Source: Gammaproteobacteria bacterium
Lineage (GTDB): Bacteria > Pseudomonadota > Gammaproteobacteria > Pseudomonadales > UBA3067
NCBI GenBank assembly: GCA_019090565.1
Contig: JAHRVS010000409.1
Coordinates: forward strand, 1-7,203
DNA length: 7,203 nt
Reading direction: 5' to 3'
Shown here: piece after piece, positions 1 through 6,313 of the stretch
Layout: every line of letters starts with the position of its first letter
Numbering within the stretch: the stretch's first letter is position 1
Notes under the pieces: model-generated
What the model saw: the letters and a program-made list of their open reading frames with translations, nothing else
The model's database searches: none
Told to the model about the DNA's origin: nothing
Translations under genes and position numbers: made by a program

Positions 1-2351
1 CAGCAAACGCTAACGATGACCTTAACTCCCTTGAGCAAGACCTCAACGCTCTGATTCCCTACAGCCTGAAATTACGAATCATTGCCAATGGCTCTGCAAA
101 AGTCGACAAAAAAAACTTCCCGCCTTTGACCTTTTCGGCAGTTGATATGATTCAAAATGCAGAAATAGGCGAAACCATCCATCCCGAAGTCTTTACCACA
201 GACAACCAGCGCATTCTTAACTGGGTCAAGACAATTAAGCGTGACGAGGAAGTGATAGGCAGTCTATTCGCATCCATCGATTTCAACGCCCTGCTCGGCA
301 AAGCAACCTCAAGCACCCACGCAGACACCTCCGTTCAGCTTATTCAACAGTTTAAAAATGGCACGCCTCTGACGCTTTTTAGTCAAGGCAGTAAACAAAC
401 CCAATCCAGTGCGATTCGCAGCGAAAAGAAGACCGGTAACCCTAATTGGACGGTTATTTATACCGTCACACCCATCAGCATGACAAACAGGCTCATCGCG
501 TCTATCCCCCCCCTACTTATTGTATTTATATTCGGCATTACCGCTGCTTTTTTGGCATTCAGGTCGCTAGAAAAACACTTGCGTGTAGACAGTGCTCTGC
601 TAATTTCTCACTTGGAAGAAATCAAGTTCGGACAATACTCGAAAACACCCAGTTTCTCCGTTCTCTTTATGGAAACATTGGACCACACTCTCGAACGCAT
701 CTTTTCAGACTTTAAAACTGAATCAACCACCCCCTTTCAAGTTTCGGCCTCCTCAGCTCAAGAAGAAGGTGAGAGGGAAGACAGTGAGACCTCTTCACCG
801 TTTACCCAAAGTGATGCGGCACCCGACAGTGATGCCAATCCTGAGCCCCCTGCTGGCTTTGAGCTTCCAGAAAACCTCGATGGTAATTCGAAAGAATTTC
901 CTGGCCATGGTTTACCCAGCGCAGAGGTCGATGACCAACTTGAAATTCCCGACATTCCCACCAGTATTTTTCGCGCCTATGACATCCGTGGCATCGTAGA
1001 CAAAGACATCACTGTCGAAACTATTCGCTTGCTGGGACAGTCCATCGGAAGCGAAGCGATCACAAAAGGTGAACAACGCATTTTTGTGGGTCGCGACGGG
1101 CGCTTATCTAGCCCTGTGCTTTGCGAGGCATTGGTTGAGGGACTACTCAGCACCGGTATCAACGTCACCAACATCGGTATTGTACCCACGCCAATGTTGT
1201 GGTTCGCCTGCCATACAGAAAGAGGCTCACAATCAGGCGTAATGGTAACGGGCAGCCACAATCCAGCTCATTACAATGGCCTAAAAATCATGATTGCCGG
1301 AAACACGCTTTCAGGAAAAAGTGTGTTGGCTCTCAGAGACCGCTTGATCCGTAACGCCATAGAGAAAGGCGCCGGTGAAGAAAACACAGAGAGTATCAAA
1401 GAGGACTACATCAATCACATCGCTGAAGATGTCATCCTCGCCACCCCCATGACCATCGTCCTCGACTGCGGAAATGGCGCAGCAAGCGAGGTGGCTCCCG
1501 AATTATTTAACGAACTTGGCTGCAATACAATTCCCTTGTTTGCAGAAATAGATGGGAACTTCCCCAATCATCACCCCGACCCCAGCCGAGAAGAAAATTT
1601 AGAAGACTTAAAAGCCGCCGTAAAAGAAAATAAGGCTGACATTGGGATCGCATTTGATGGAGACGGTGATCGCATTGGTATTGTCACGCCCTCTGGCAAA
1701 GTCATTTGGCCCGACCGCCTGATGATGCTCTATGCGAAAGACTTGCTTGTGCGCAGTCCCGGCGCCGACATTATTTTTGATGTCAAATGCAGCCGTCGCC
1801 TGCCCGAACTCATTTCGAACCTGGGTGGTCGACCATTGATGTGGAAAACCGGGCATTCCATGATCAAAGGGAAACTCAAAGAGATGAACGCCGCGCTCGC
1901 TGGGGAAATGAGCGGGCATATTTTTTTCAACGACAGATGGTTTGGCTTTGACGATGCACTTTACTGCGGCGCACGCTTGCTTGAAATTTTGTCCACAGAA
2001 AGTGAAGATGTAGAGCACGTATTTGCCAGTTTACCCGAAAGCCTGGCCACACCTGAAATCTTCATCCCTGTGCCTGAAGACAGGAAATTTCAGATTATCC
2101 AATCACTGGAAGAAGTGGGGCAATTTGGCAGTGGGAAAATGAATACCATCGATGGTATTCGCGTCGACTACCCCAAAGCCTGGGGCTTAATTCGCGCCTC
2201 CAATACCACACCGGCATTAACCGCTCGCTTTGAAGCGCATAATGAAGAGGCGCTCGTGCAAATTCACAGCCTTTTTCAGAAACAGCTTAAACAGGTCGAT
2301 GAGAACCTTGTCATTGAAGACCTCCATCTGGAAGCAAGCCCTGACCTCTGA
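1..2351 (+). CDS. algC: Phosphomannomutase/phosphoglucomutase AlgC, long membrane-anchored form (5' partial)
   Basis: AlgC interconverts mannose-6-P/mannose-1-P and glucose-6-P/glucose-1-P, feeding alginate, LPS and other polysaccharides. The frame is open from the left edge (first full codon at base 3) to TGA 2349-2351, giving 782 visible residues; the true start lies upstream. Residues 1-163 look like an extracytoplasmic sensor-type domain. Residues 164-186 (bases 492-560) form one hydrophobic helix. Residues 187-245 are helical, and about 245-317 are a low-complexity linker rich in Asp, Glu, Ser and Pro. The catalytic domain starts near residue 318 (IPTSIFRAYDIRG) and holds all four signature loops: phosphoserine loop TGSHNP (Ser codon 1254-1256), metal loop DGDGDR (1656-1673), sugar loop GEMSGH (1902-1919) and phosphate loop RASNTTP (2193-2213). 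The catalytic part alone is as long as classical Pseudomonas AlgC (about 463 residues). Family and activity are near certain; the sensor role is inference. Confidence 0.96.
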   Translation, partial: ANANDDLNSLEQDLNALIPYSLKLRIIANGSAKVDKKNFPPLTFSAVDMIQNAEIGETIHPEVFTTDNQRILNWVKTIKRDEEVIGSLFASIDFNALLGKATSSTHADTSVQLIQQFKNGTPLTLFSQGSKQTQSSAIRSEKKTGNPNWTVIYTVTPISMTNRLIASIPPLLIVFIFGITAAFLAFRSLEKHLRVDSALLISHLEEIKFGQYSKTPSFSVLFMETLDHTLERIFSDFKTESTTPFQVSASSAQEEGEREDSETSSPFTQSDAAPDSDANPEPPAGFELPENLDGNSKEFPGHGLPSAEVDDQLEIPDIPTSIFRAYDIRGIVDKDITVETIRLLGQSIGSEAITKGEQRIFVGRDGRLSSPVLCEALVEGLLSTGINVTNIGIVPTPMLWFACHTERGSQSGVMVTGSHNPAHYNGLKIMIAGNTLSGKSVLALRDRLIRNAIEKGAGEENTESIKEDYINHIAEDVILATPMTIVLDCGNGAASEVAPELFNELGCNTIPLFAEIDGNFPNHHPDPSREENLEDLKAAVKENKADIGIAFDGDGDRIGIVTPSGKVIWPDRLMMLYAKDLLVRSPGADIIFDVKCSRRLPELISNLGGRPLMWKTGHSMIKGKLKEMNAALAGEMSGHIFFNDRWFGFDDALYCGARLLEILSTESEDVEHVFASLPESLATPEIFIPVPEDRKFQIIQSLEEVGQFGSGKMNTIDGIRVDYPKAWGLIRASNTTPALTARFEAHNEEALVQIHSLFQKQLKQVDENLVIEDLHLEASPDL

Positions 2352-2383
2352 TCACCACGTCTCCTCGCTGAGAGCATGAGCGC

Positions 2384-2447
2384 GCGCCCTTAAGGCCCAA
2401 GGGCGCCTCTAAAATAGCAGGCCCTAAATTGGGCCTGGAATAGGCCC
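2384..2447. other. Cluster of overlapping hairpins built on AGGCCC/GGGCCT
   Basis: Just after algC an 8-bp perfect stem GCGCCCTT/AAGGGCGC (2384-2391 with 2399-2406) closes a 7-base loop that itself contains AGGCCC. A second 7-bp stem CAGGCCC/GGGCCTG (2418-2424 with 2431-2437) follows. The same GGGCCT (2431-2436) can instead pair with AGGCCC at 2442-2447 or with the loop copy at 2393-2398, so the folds exclude one another. No T run follows, so these are not standard intrinsic terminators. They may protect the algC mRNA 3' end or help termination; the function is not shown. Confidence 0.6.
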
Positions 2448-2450
2448 CAG

Positions 2451-2520
2451 CGCCTCCTACCTGACACTCGTATCTCTTACCTAAACCGCCGCCTTTTCAC
2501 CCCACTACACCCTCCCACTC
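2451..2520 (+). terminator. C-rich, G-poor tract, candidate Rho loading (rut) site after algC
   Basis: By hand count the 70 bases contain 35 C, 17 T, 13 A and only 5 G. Such an unstructured C-over-G excess is the known hallmark of rut sites, and it lies right after the algC stop and its hairpins, where no T-tract terminator is seen. Rho-dependent termination of algC before argB is inference; the tract could equally be compositional drift in a gap. Confidence 0.33.
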
Positions 2521-2545
2521 CCTGGACTCGAATACTTTGCCGTTT

Positions 2546-2588
2546 TTCGGTACTATCTACCCCTGATTCGGCACTATCTACTCCCTGA
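2546..2588 (+). repeat. Imperfect tandem repeat (21 + 22 bp) upstream of argB
   Basis: Two abutting copies are seen. Unit 1 (2546-2566) starts TTCGGTACTATCTAC and unit 2 (2567-2588) starts TTCGGCACTATCTAC; both end in CCTGA. They differ by one T/C substitution and a one-base insertion near the end. The period is about two helical turns, and the pair ends 43 bp before the argB start. This is a position expected for a promoter or operator. The TACTAT/CACTAT cores resemble a -10 box, but I found no convincing -35 partner. Confidence 0.75.
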
Positions 2589-2631
2589 AAAGCACCCCCG
2601 TTTTCCCAGCATTGTCGAGGTTTACTCAAAA

Positions 2632-3564
2632 GTGACAGCACCAGCCAACAGCAGCAGCCCCACGCCAGAGATTACCGCAGAAGTCCTCACCGAAGCCCTG
2701 CCCTATATTCGCAAGTTTAGTGGCAAAACGATTGTCATCAAATACGGCGGCAACGCCATGACCGATGAGTCACTGAAAACCAGCTTTGCCAAAAATGTGG
2801 TGCTGATGAAGTTAGTGGGCATTAACCCCGTTGTGGTGCACGGTGGCGGCCCCCAGATAGGTGAACTTCTCAGCAAAATCGGCAAGGAGAGCTCGTTTGT
2901 AGATGGCATGCGTGTCACCGATAGCGAAACCATGGATGTGGTTGAAATGGTTTTAGGTGGCCTGGTCAATAAAGACATCGTTAATCTGATTAACCACAAT
3001 GGCGGGCGAGCCATTGGCTTAAGTGGTAAAGATGGCCCCCTTATCAGGGCGAAAAAACTGCACCTAAACAAAGACAATGCAGACCTGATGGCACCAGAGA
3101 TCATCGATATTGGGCATGTTGGCGCAGTTAAATCCATCGATACCAGCGTGATAGACATGCTGGTGCAAAGCAACTTCATCCCCGTTATCGCCCCCATTGG
3201 CGTGGATGACAATGGCGTGTCCTACAACATCAACGCTGATTTGGTGGCAGGTAAAATTGCCGAAGTTATGCAGGCTGAAAAGCTCTTACTTTTAACCAAT
3301 ATATCGGGGCTACAAGATAAATCAGGCCAGGTGTTGACGGGCTTAACCACTGAGCAGGTCAATGCGCTTATCGATGACGGCACGATCTACGGCGGCATGC
3401 TACCTAAGATACAATGCGCACTAGACGCGGTTAAAAGCGGCACAACCAGCGCGCACATTATTGATGGCAGGGTGCCCAATGCACTGCTACTTGAAGTGTT
3501 TACCGACACGGGTGTTGGCACACTCATTACTAACACCGGCAGTCGGCCCACCACAACGCCCTAA
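2632..3564 (+). CDS. argB: Acetylglutamate kinase (N-acetyl-L-glutamate 5-phosphotransferase)
   Basis: ArgB phosphorylates N-acetylglutamate with ATP, the second step of arginine synthesis, in the cytoplasm. The 310-residue protein carries the amino-acid kinase fold marks: KYGGNAM with the nucleotide-site Lys37, the glycine-rich loop HGGGPQIG (70-77), RVTD (94-97), the substrate-binding stretch YNINADLVAGK (198-208), LLTNISGL (220-227) and GGMLPKI with Lys259. It tracks Pseudomonas ArgB along its whole length. The N-terminal helix before the kinase core (about residues 12-28) is typical of arginine-inhibited hexameric forms, so feedback inhibition by arginine is likely. The start is GTG, with GAGG at 2617-2620 and a rather long 11-base spacer; no nearer in-frame start keeps the N-helix. 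It is followed after 17 bp by slmA, probably in one transcript. Confidence 0.98.
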   Translation: MTAPANSSSPTPEITAEVLTEALPYIRKFSGKTIVIKYGGNAMTDESLKTSFAKNVVLMKLVGINPVVVHGGGPQIGELLSKIGKESSFVDGMRVTDSETMDVVEMVLGGLVNKDIVNLINHNGGRAIGLSGKDGPLIRAKKLHLNKDNADLMAPEIIDIGHVGAVKSIDTSVIDMLVQSNFIPVIAPIGVDDNGVSYNINADLVAGKIAEVMQAEKLLLLTNISGLQDKSGQVLTGLTTEQVNALIDDGTIYGGMLPKIQCALDAVKSGTTSAHIIDGRVPNALLLEVFTDTGVGTLITNTGSRPTTTP

Positions 3565-3581
3565 AAGCCAAAGAGACCCTT

Positions 3582-4193
3582 ATGCCAGGAAGAACAAAAA
3601 CCTGTAAGCGTCAGCAAATACTGGCATCAATGGTCAGCATGCTGGAGAAAACCCCAGGCGCGCGCATTACCACGGCTAAGCTGGCTGACGAGCTGGGTAT
3701 GTCCGAAACTGCCATTTATCGGCACTTCCCGAGTAAAGCCAAAATTTTTGAGAGCTTAATCGAGCAGATAGAAGACACCCTTTTTAAGCGCCTGAATGAC
3801 TTACGGCGCGAAGCCAATAATGCGATGGAGTACTGTGACAAGGCACTTTCAGCAATACTCTTATTCTCTGAGACCAACCCTGGAATGAGCCGAATTCTAT
3901 CTGGTGACGCCCTTACGGGGGAGGCGGAACGCCTTAGAGTGAAAGCACTAGGGGTTAATCATCGATTAGAAACGCTGCTGAGCAACGCAATCAGTGATGC
4001 AGAAAAAAATGAAGGCATGGTTTCAAGTATGCCGGCACCCACTGCCGCTAACCTTATTTTTTCTACCATTGAAGGGCGAATCAGTCAGTTTGTTCGCAGC
4101 GGTTTTACCCGCATGCCAACCACCCACTGGCCATTACAGTGGCAACACCTGTCCCAAAACCTCTTCTCGACTACCAAGCAGGAGAGTTGTTAA
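3582..4193 (+). CDS. slmA: Nucleoid occlusion factor SlmA (TetR-type DNA-binding regulator)
   Basis: SlmA binds specific chromosomal sites and, when bound, blocks FtsZ polymerisation so that division does not cut the nucleoid. The 203-residue protein has an N-terminal TetR-type helix-turn-helix (about 12-60) including ITTAKLADELGMSETAIYRHF and PSKAKIFESLIE, nearly the E. coli SlmA pattern. The rest is a helical dimer/FtsZ-binding domain with NPGMSRILSGDAL (99-111) and the conserved QFVRSGF near the end (169-175). E. coli SlmA is 198 residues, so this is full length. The ATG has AAGAG (3571-3575) six bases upstream. Its location near argB, pyrE, rph and yicC matches the conserved dut-slmA-pyrE-rph-yicC neighbourhood of E. 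coli, which supports slmA over a generic TetR regulator. The stop faces the stop of the minus-strand gene 9 bp away. Confidence 0.95.
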   Translation: MPGRTKTCKRQQILASMVSMLEKTPGARITTAKLADELGMSETAIYRHFPSKAKIFESLIEQIEDTLFKRLNDLRREANNAMEYCDKALSAILLFSETNPGMSRILSGDALTGEAERLRVKALGVNHRLETLLSNAISDAEKNEGMVSSMPAPTAANLIFSTIEGRISQFVRSGFTRMPTTHWPLQWQHLSQNLFSTTKQESC

Positions 4194-4202
4194 TAGGATA
4201 CG

Positions 4203-4814
4203 CTAGCGCTTCGGTGGTACTGCAGGCATGTTCAGTAATTTTCTCAATTGCTGAATATCCTTTTCAAAACGTACCCGCGTCTCTTCTTTCTCCTGCTCCC
4301 TTTCCACAATGTCTGTCTCTGCCGCAGCTATCTGCCTATCGAGGCGTTCTATATTCTCCACGATGGACTCGTGAACATTTTTGCCTCTACGCTCAAGGTC
4401 AGCAGCCTTCCCAGTTTCTCTTTTTTTCTGGCCGGTCAGCCGGGCAATCACCCCTTTCTTCACGCCAATCTGGCTTTCTAGCATGCTCAGCTGCCTGTCT
4501 CGCGCCAACTCTGCATCAGCCGGTTCAGAGTAGGTTTTACGCAATTTCTTTAAGGCTTTTTGTCTCAGAGCTTCTTTTCGGACGACCTCCTTCTCCGTCT
4601 CGGTCATCGCAGGCGGGACCACTTCAATCACGTACCCTTTGCTGTTTATCACCTTGTAACCCTTATGAATAAAGGCTTTCGGTACTTTGTCGTCAAGCAC
4701 AACCCGATCGTTATCATCTCTATATTGATACATGTTCCCTGCCCACAAATGCACTGATACTAAAGTCAGTGCAACCAGGCAAGCCAAACGTTTTATAGCA
4801 GAAATATTGTCCAA
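4203..4814 (-). CDS. Secreted DUF4124-domain protein with C-terminal coiled coil, function unknown
   Basis: The 203-residue product starts with a short basic segment (IKR, 7-9) and a hydrophobic stretch (10-25) ending in LWA-GN, a plausible Sec signal peptide cleaved near residue 25. Residues 27-68 look like the DUF4124 family: MYQYRDDNDRVVLDDKVP, GYKVIN and EVVPPAMT. From about 71 to 194 the protein is highly charged, rich in Glu, Lys, Arg and Gln, and likely a long coiled coil. I infer a periplasmic location. The start is TTG (4814-4812): an in-frame TGA sits at 4826-4824 and no ATG or GTG occurs before the signal peptide; the first in-frame ATG (Met28) would remove it. A weak GAGA lies 7 bases upstream. 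The gene lies downstream of pyrE on the same strand with a 105-bp gap. No enzyme motif is seen and I give no function. Confidence 0.83.
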   Translation of the reverse strand: MDNISAIKRLACLVALTLVSVHLWAGNMYQYRDDNDRVVLDDKVPKAFIHKGYKVINSKGYVIEVVPPAMTETEKEVVRKEALRQKALKKLRKTYSEPADAELARDRQLSMLESQIGVKKGVIARLTGQKKRETGKAADLERRGKNVHESIVENIERLDRQIAAAETDIVEREQEKEETRVRFEKDIQQLRKLLNMPAVPPKR

Positions 4815-4919
4815 CCCGAGTTCTCATTGTAAAAGGTGATAAAGGAATAACCGTAATTTAGTTTAGCCTAAATAACAGCTTAGCTACTTGTTAACAGCAG
4901 GGGTGCCAACCAAGTCCCC
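4815..4919. other. 105-bp gap between pyrE and the DUF4124 gene, with a TAACAGC direct repeat
   Basis: Contains two direct copies of TAACAGC (4873-4879 and 4892-4898, 19 bp apart); the second overlaps the palindrome TGTTAACA. On the minus strand TTAACA (4896-4891) would fit a -35 box, but the -10 partner at 18 bp (TAGGCT) is poor. The short stem AGGGG/CCCCT just after pyrE has no T run. The gap may carry the promoter of the DUF4124 gene, but I cannot point to it firmly. Confidence 0.35.
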
Positions 4920-5567
4920 CTAACTCACGCCGTAATCTTTCCGGTAAGCCCGCATGGAAGCCAAATAGACATCATTCGAAGACTCCTTCTCCAGAAAGTC
5001 CACAAGGTGATCCAGGGTCACAATACTGATCACAGGAACGCCGAACTCTTGCTCCACCGCCTGTATTGCCGACAGCTCGCCTGTTTGGCCTCGCTCTTGT
5101 CTATCCATAGCCACCAGTACCGCAGCCGGCTTGGCATCAAGGCGTTCAAGCAAAGCCATCACTTCTCTTATCGCCGTACCGGCTGTAATCACGTCATCGA
5201 CAATCAATACTTTGCCCAATAATTCGGCACCCACAATCATGCCGCCTTCACCGTGGTCCTTGGCTTCTTTTCGATTGAAGGCAAAAGGCTTATCAACGTC
5301 AAACTTATCGGCTAAGGCCACAGACATACTGGTTGCAATAGGGATCCCTTTGTACGCAGGGCCAAAAATCACGTCGTAGGAAACCCCCGCGTTTTGAATG
5401 GCCTCGGCATAAAACTGCCCCAGTCGCGCCATCGCACGCCCAGTGTTAAACAAGCCTGCGTTGAAAAAATAAGGGCTGACACGCCCCGATTTCAGGGTAA
5501 ACTCACCAAAGCGCAACACCTGATGCTCGATCGCAAAACGAATAAACTCGCGCTGATAGTCTTGCAT
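4920..5567 (-). CDS. pyrE: Orotate phosphoribosyltransferase
   Basis: PyrE joins orotate to PRPP to make orotidine 5'-phosphate, the fifth step of UMP synthesis, as a cytoplasmic dimer. From ATG 5567-5565 it is 215 residues, the usual length. Visible motifs are TLKSG with Lys26, SPYFFNAGLF (31-40), FGPAYKGIP (68-76), the mobile catalytic loop RKEAKDHGEGG (99-109) and the PRPP-binding signature VLIVDDVITAGTA (120-132) of class I phosphoribosyltransferases. I chose this start because GGTGA lies 5 bases upstream and Pseudomonas PyrE begins the same way (MQ-YQR-FIRFAI). An ATG at 5579-5577 would add four residues and overlap the end of rph by 7 bp, but it has no ribosome site. The gene follows rph after 5 bp, as in the E. 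coli rph-pyrE operon. Pseudomonas has crc next to pyrE; it is absent here. Confidence 0.97.
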   Translation of the reverse strand: MQDYQREFIRFAIEHQVLRFGEFTLKSGRVSPYFFNAGLFNTGRAMARLGQFYAEAIQNAGVSYDVIFGPAYKGIPIATSMSVALADKFDVDKPFAFNRKEAKDHGEGGMIVGAELLGKVLIVDDVITAGTAIREVMALLERLDAKPAAVLVAMDRQERGQTGELSAIQAVEQEFGVPVISIVTLDHLVDFLEKESSNDVYLASMRAYRKDYGVS

Positions 5568-5572
5568 TTCAT

Positions 5573-5577
5573 TCACC
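5573..5577 (-). promoter_or_regulatory. Ribosome binding site deciding the pyrE start
   Basis: GGTGA on the minus strand ends 5 bases before ATG 5567-5565 and contains the rph stop TGA (5575-5573). This placement suggests translational coupling: ribosomes finishing rph sit on the pyrE ribosome site. It also disfavours the upstream ATG at 5579, which would begin inside this overlap. Confidence 0.6.
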
Positions 5578-6289
5578 ATTGTAAGGCGTTTTGCTGGGCA
5601 GCGACAAGATCCTTGATGCCCTTCTCGGCCAGGTCTAACAACGCATCGTTCTCAGTACGACTGAATGATTCACCCTCTGCGGTTCCTTGTATCTCCACAA
5701 AACCACCTTGCTGCGTCATTACTACATTCATGTCGGTATCCGCATTGGAATCTTCGATGTAATCCAGGTCAAGTACTGGTGTTCCCTTGTAAACCCCAAC
5801 CGACACAGAGGCGATCAAGCCGTTCAAAGGGTCATTCTTGACCATCTTTTTATTCAACATATAAGTGAAGGCATCCACCAGCGCGACACTTGCACCGGTT
5901 ATCGCTGCCGTACGAGTACCCCCATCAGCCTGAATCACATCACAGTCAACAGTAATGGTGTTTTCACCCATGGCTTTGAGGTTCGTCGCGGCCCGTAATG
6001 ACCGACCAATTAAACGTTGAATTTCCATGGTGCGGCCACCCTGTTTGCCGCGAGCGGCCTCTCGCCCCATTCTCGAATTCGTAGAACGCGGTAACATGCC
6101 GTACTCCGCCGTAACCCAGCCCCGACCTTTTCCTCTCATAAACCGAGGGACACCCGGCTCTACACTGGCATTACAGATCACTTTGGTATTGCCAAATTCC
6201 ACCAACACCGAGCCCTCAGCATGGCAAGTAAATTCACGGGTGATTTTGATGTCTCTTAGCTGGTCTGGTGCTCGGCCGCTGGGTCGCAT
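5573..6289 (-). CDS. rph: Ribonuclease PH (phosphorolytic tRNA 3'-end exoribonuclease)
   Basis: RNase PH trims the 3' ends of tRNA precursors and other RNAs using inorganic phosphate, releasing nucleoside diphosphates, as a ring-shaped hexamer. The protein has 238 residues, the full family length; it is not truncated like the frameshifted gene of E. coli K-12. Conserved features are MRPSGRAPDQLR at the N-terminus, the Arg-rich segment LPRSTNSRMGREAARGKQ (66-83), GGRTMEIQRLIGRSLRA (84-100) with the phosphate-binding arginine, ADGGTRTAAITGA (121-133) and the catalytic acidic segment DLDYIEDSNADTDMNVV (174-190). The ATG at 6289-6287 has AGGAA (6303-6299) nine bases upstream. It is first in the rph-pyrE operon. 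Expression may be set by the promoter and the terminator-like hairpin in its 5' leader. Confidence 0.98.
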   Translation of the reverse strand: MRPSGRAPDQLRDIKITREFTCHAEGSVLVEFGNTKVICNASVEPGVPRFMRGKGRGWVTAEYGMLPRSTNSRMGREAARGKQGGRTMEIQRLIGRSLRAATNLKAMGENTITVDCDVIQADGGTRTAAITGASVALVDAFTYMLNKKMVKNDPLNGLIASVSVGVYKGTPVLDLDYIEDSNADTDMNVVMTQQGGFVEIQGTAEGESFSRTENDALLDLAEKGIKDLVAAQQNALQW

Positions 6290-6313
6290 AAATACGGGTT
6301 CCTATAAAGGGTT

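Noticed and set aside
126..128. TTG as the start of algC
   Set aside because: The frame stays open to base 3 with protein-like sequence (SLEQDLNALIPYSLKLRI), so this is an internal leucine and the gene starts outside the window.
1608..2018. 136-residue minus-strand open frame inside algC
   Set aside because: It lies opposite the most conserved AlgC motifs and shows no family features; it is a mirror of a real gene.
2703..3212. 169-residue minus-strand open frame inside argB
   Set aside because: Fully antisense to conserved kinase motifs, with low-complexity Ser/Leu/Pro composition and no ribosome site.
4139..4672. 177-residue plus-strand open frame antisense to the DUF4124 gene
   Set aside because: It overlaps slmA and the DUF4124 gene, its product has no recognisable motif, is rich in Ser/Pro/Leu as mirror frames often are, and has no clear ribosome site. 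The minus-strand frame has a signal peptide and a family domain.
4897..4920. AGGGG/CCCCT stem after pyrE as an intrinsic terminator
   Set aside because: Only five pairs, a 13-base loop and no T run after it on the minus strand.
5577..5579. ATG as the pyrE start
   Set aside because: It has no ribosome site and adds four residues absent from Pseudomonas PyrE; ATG 5567-5565 has GGTGA at 5 bases.
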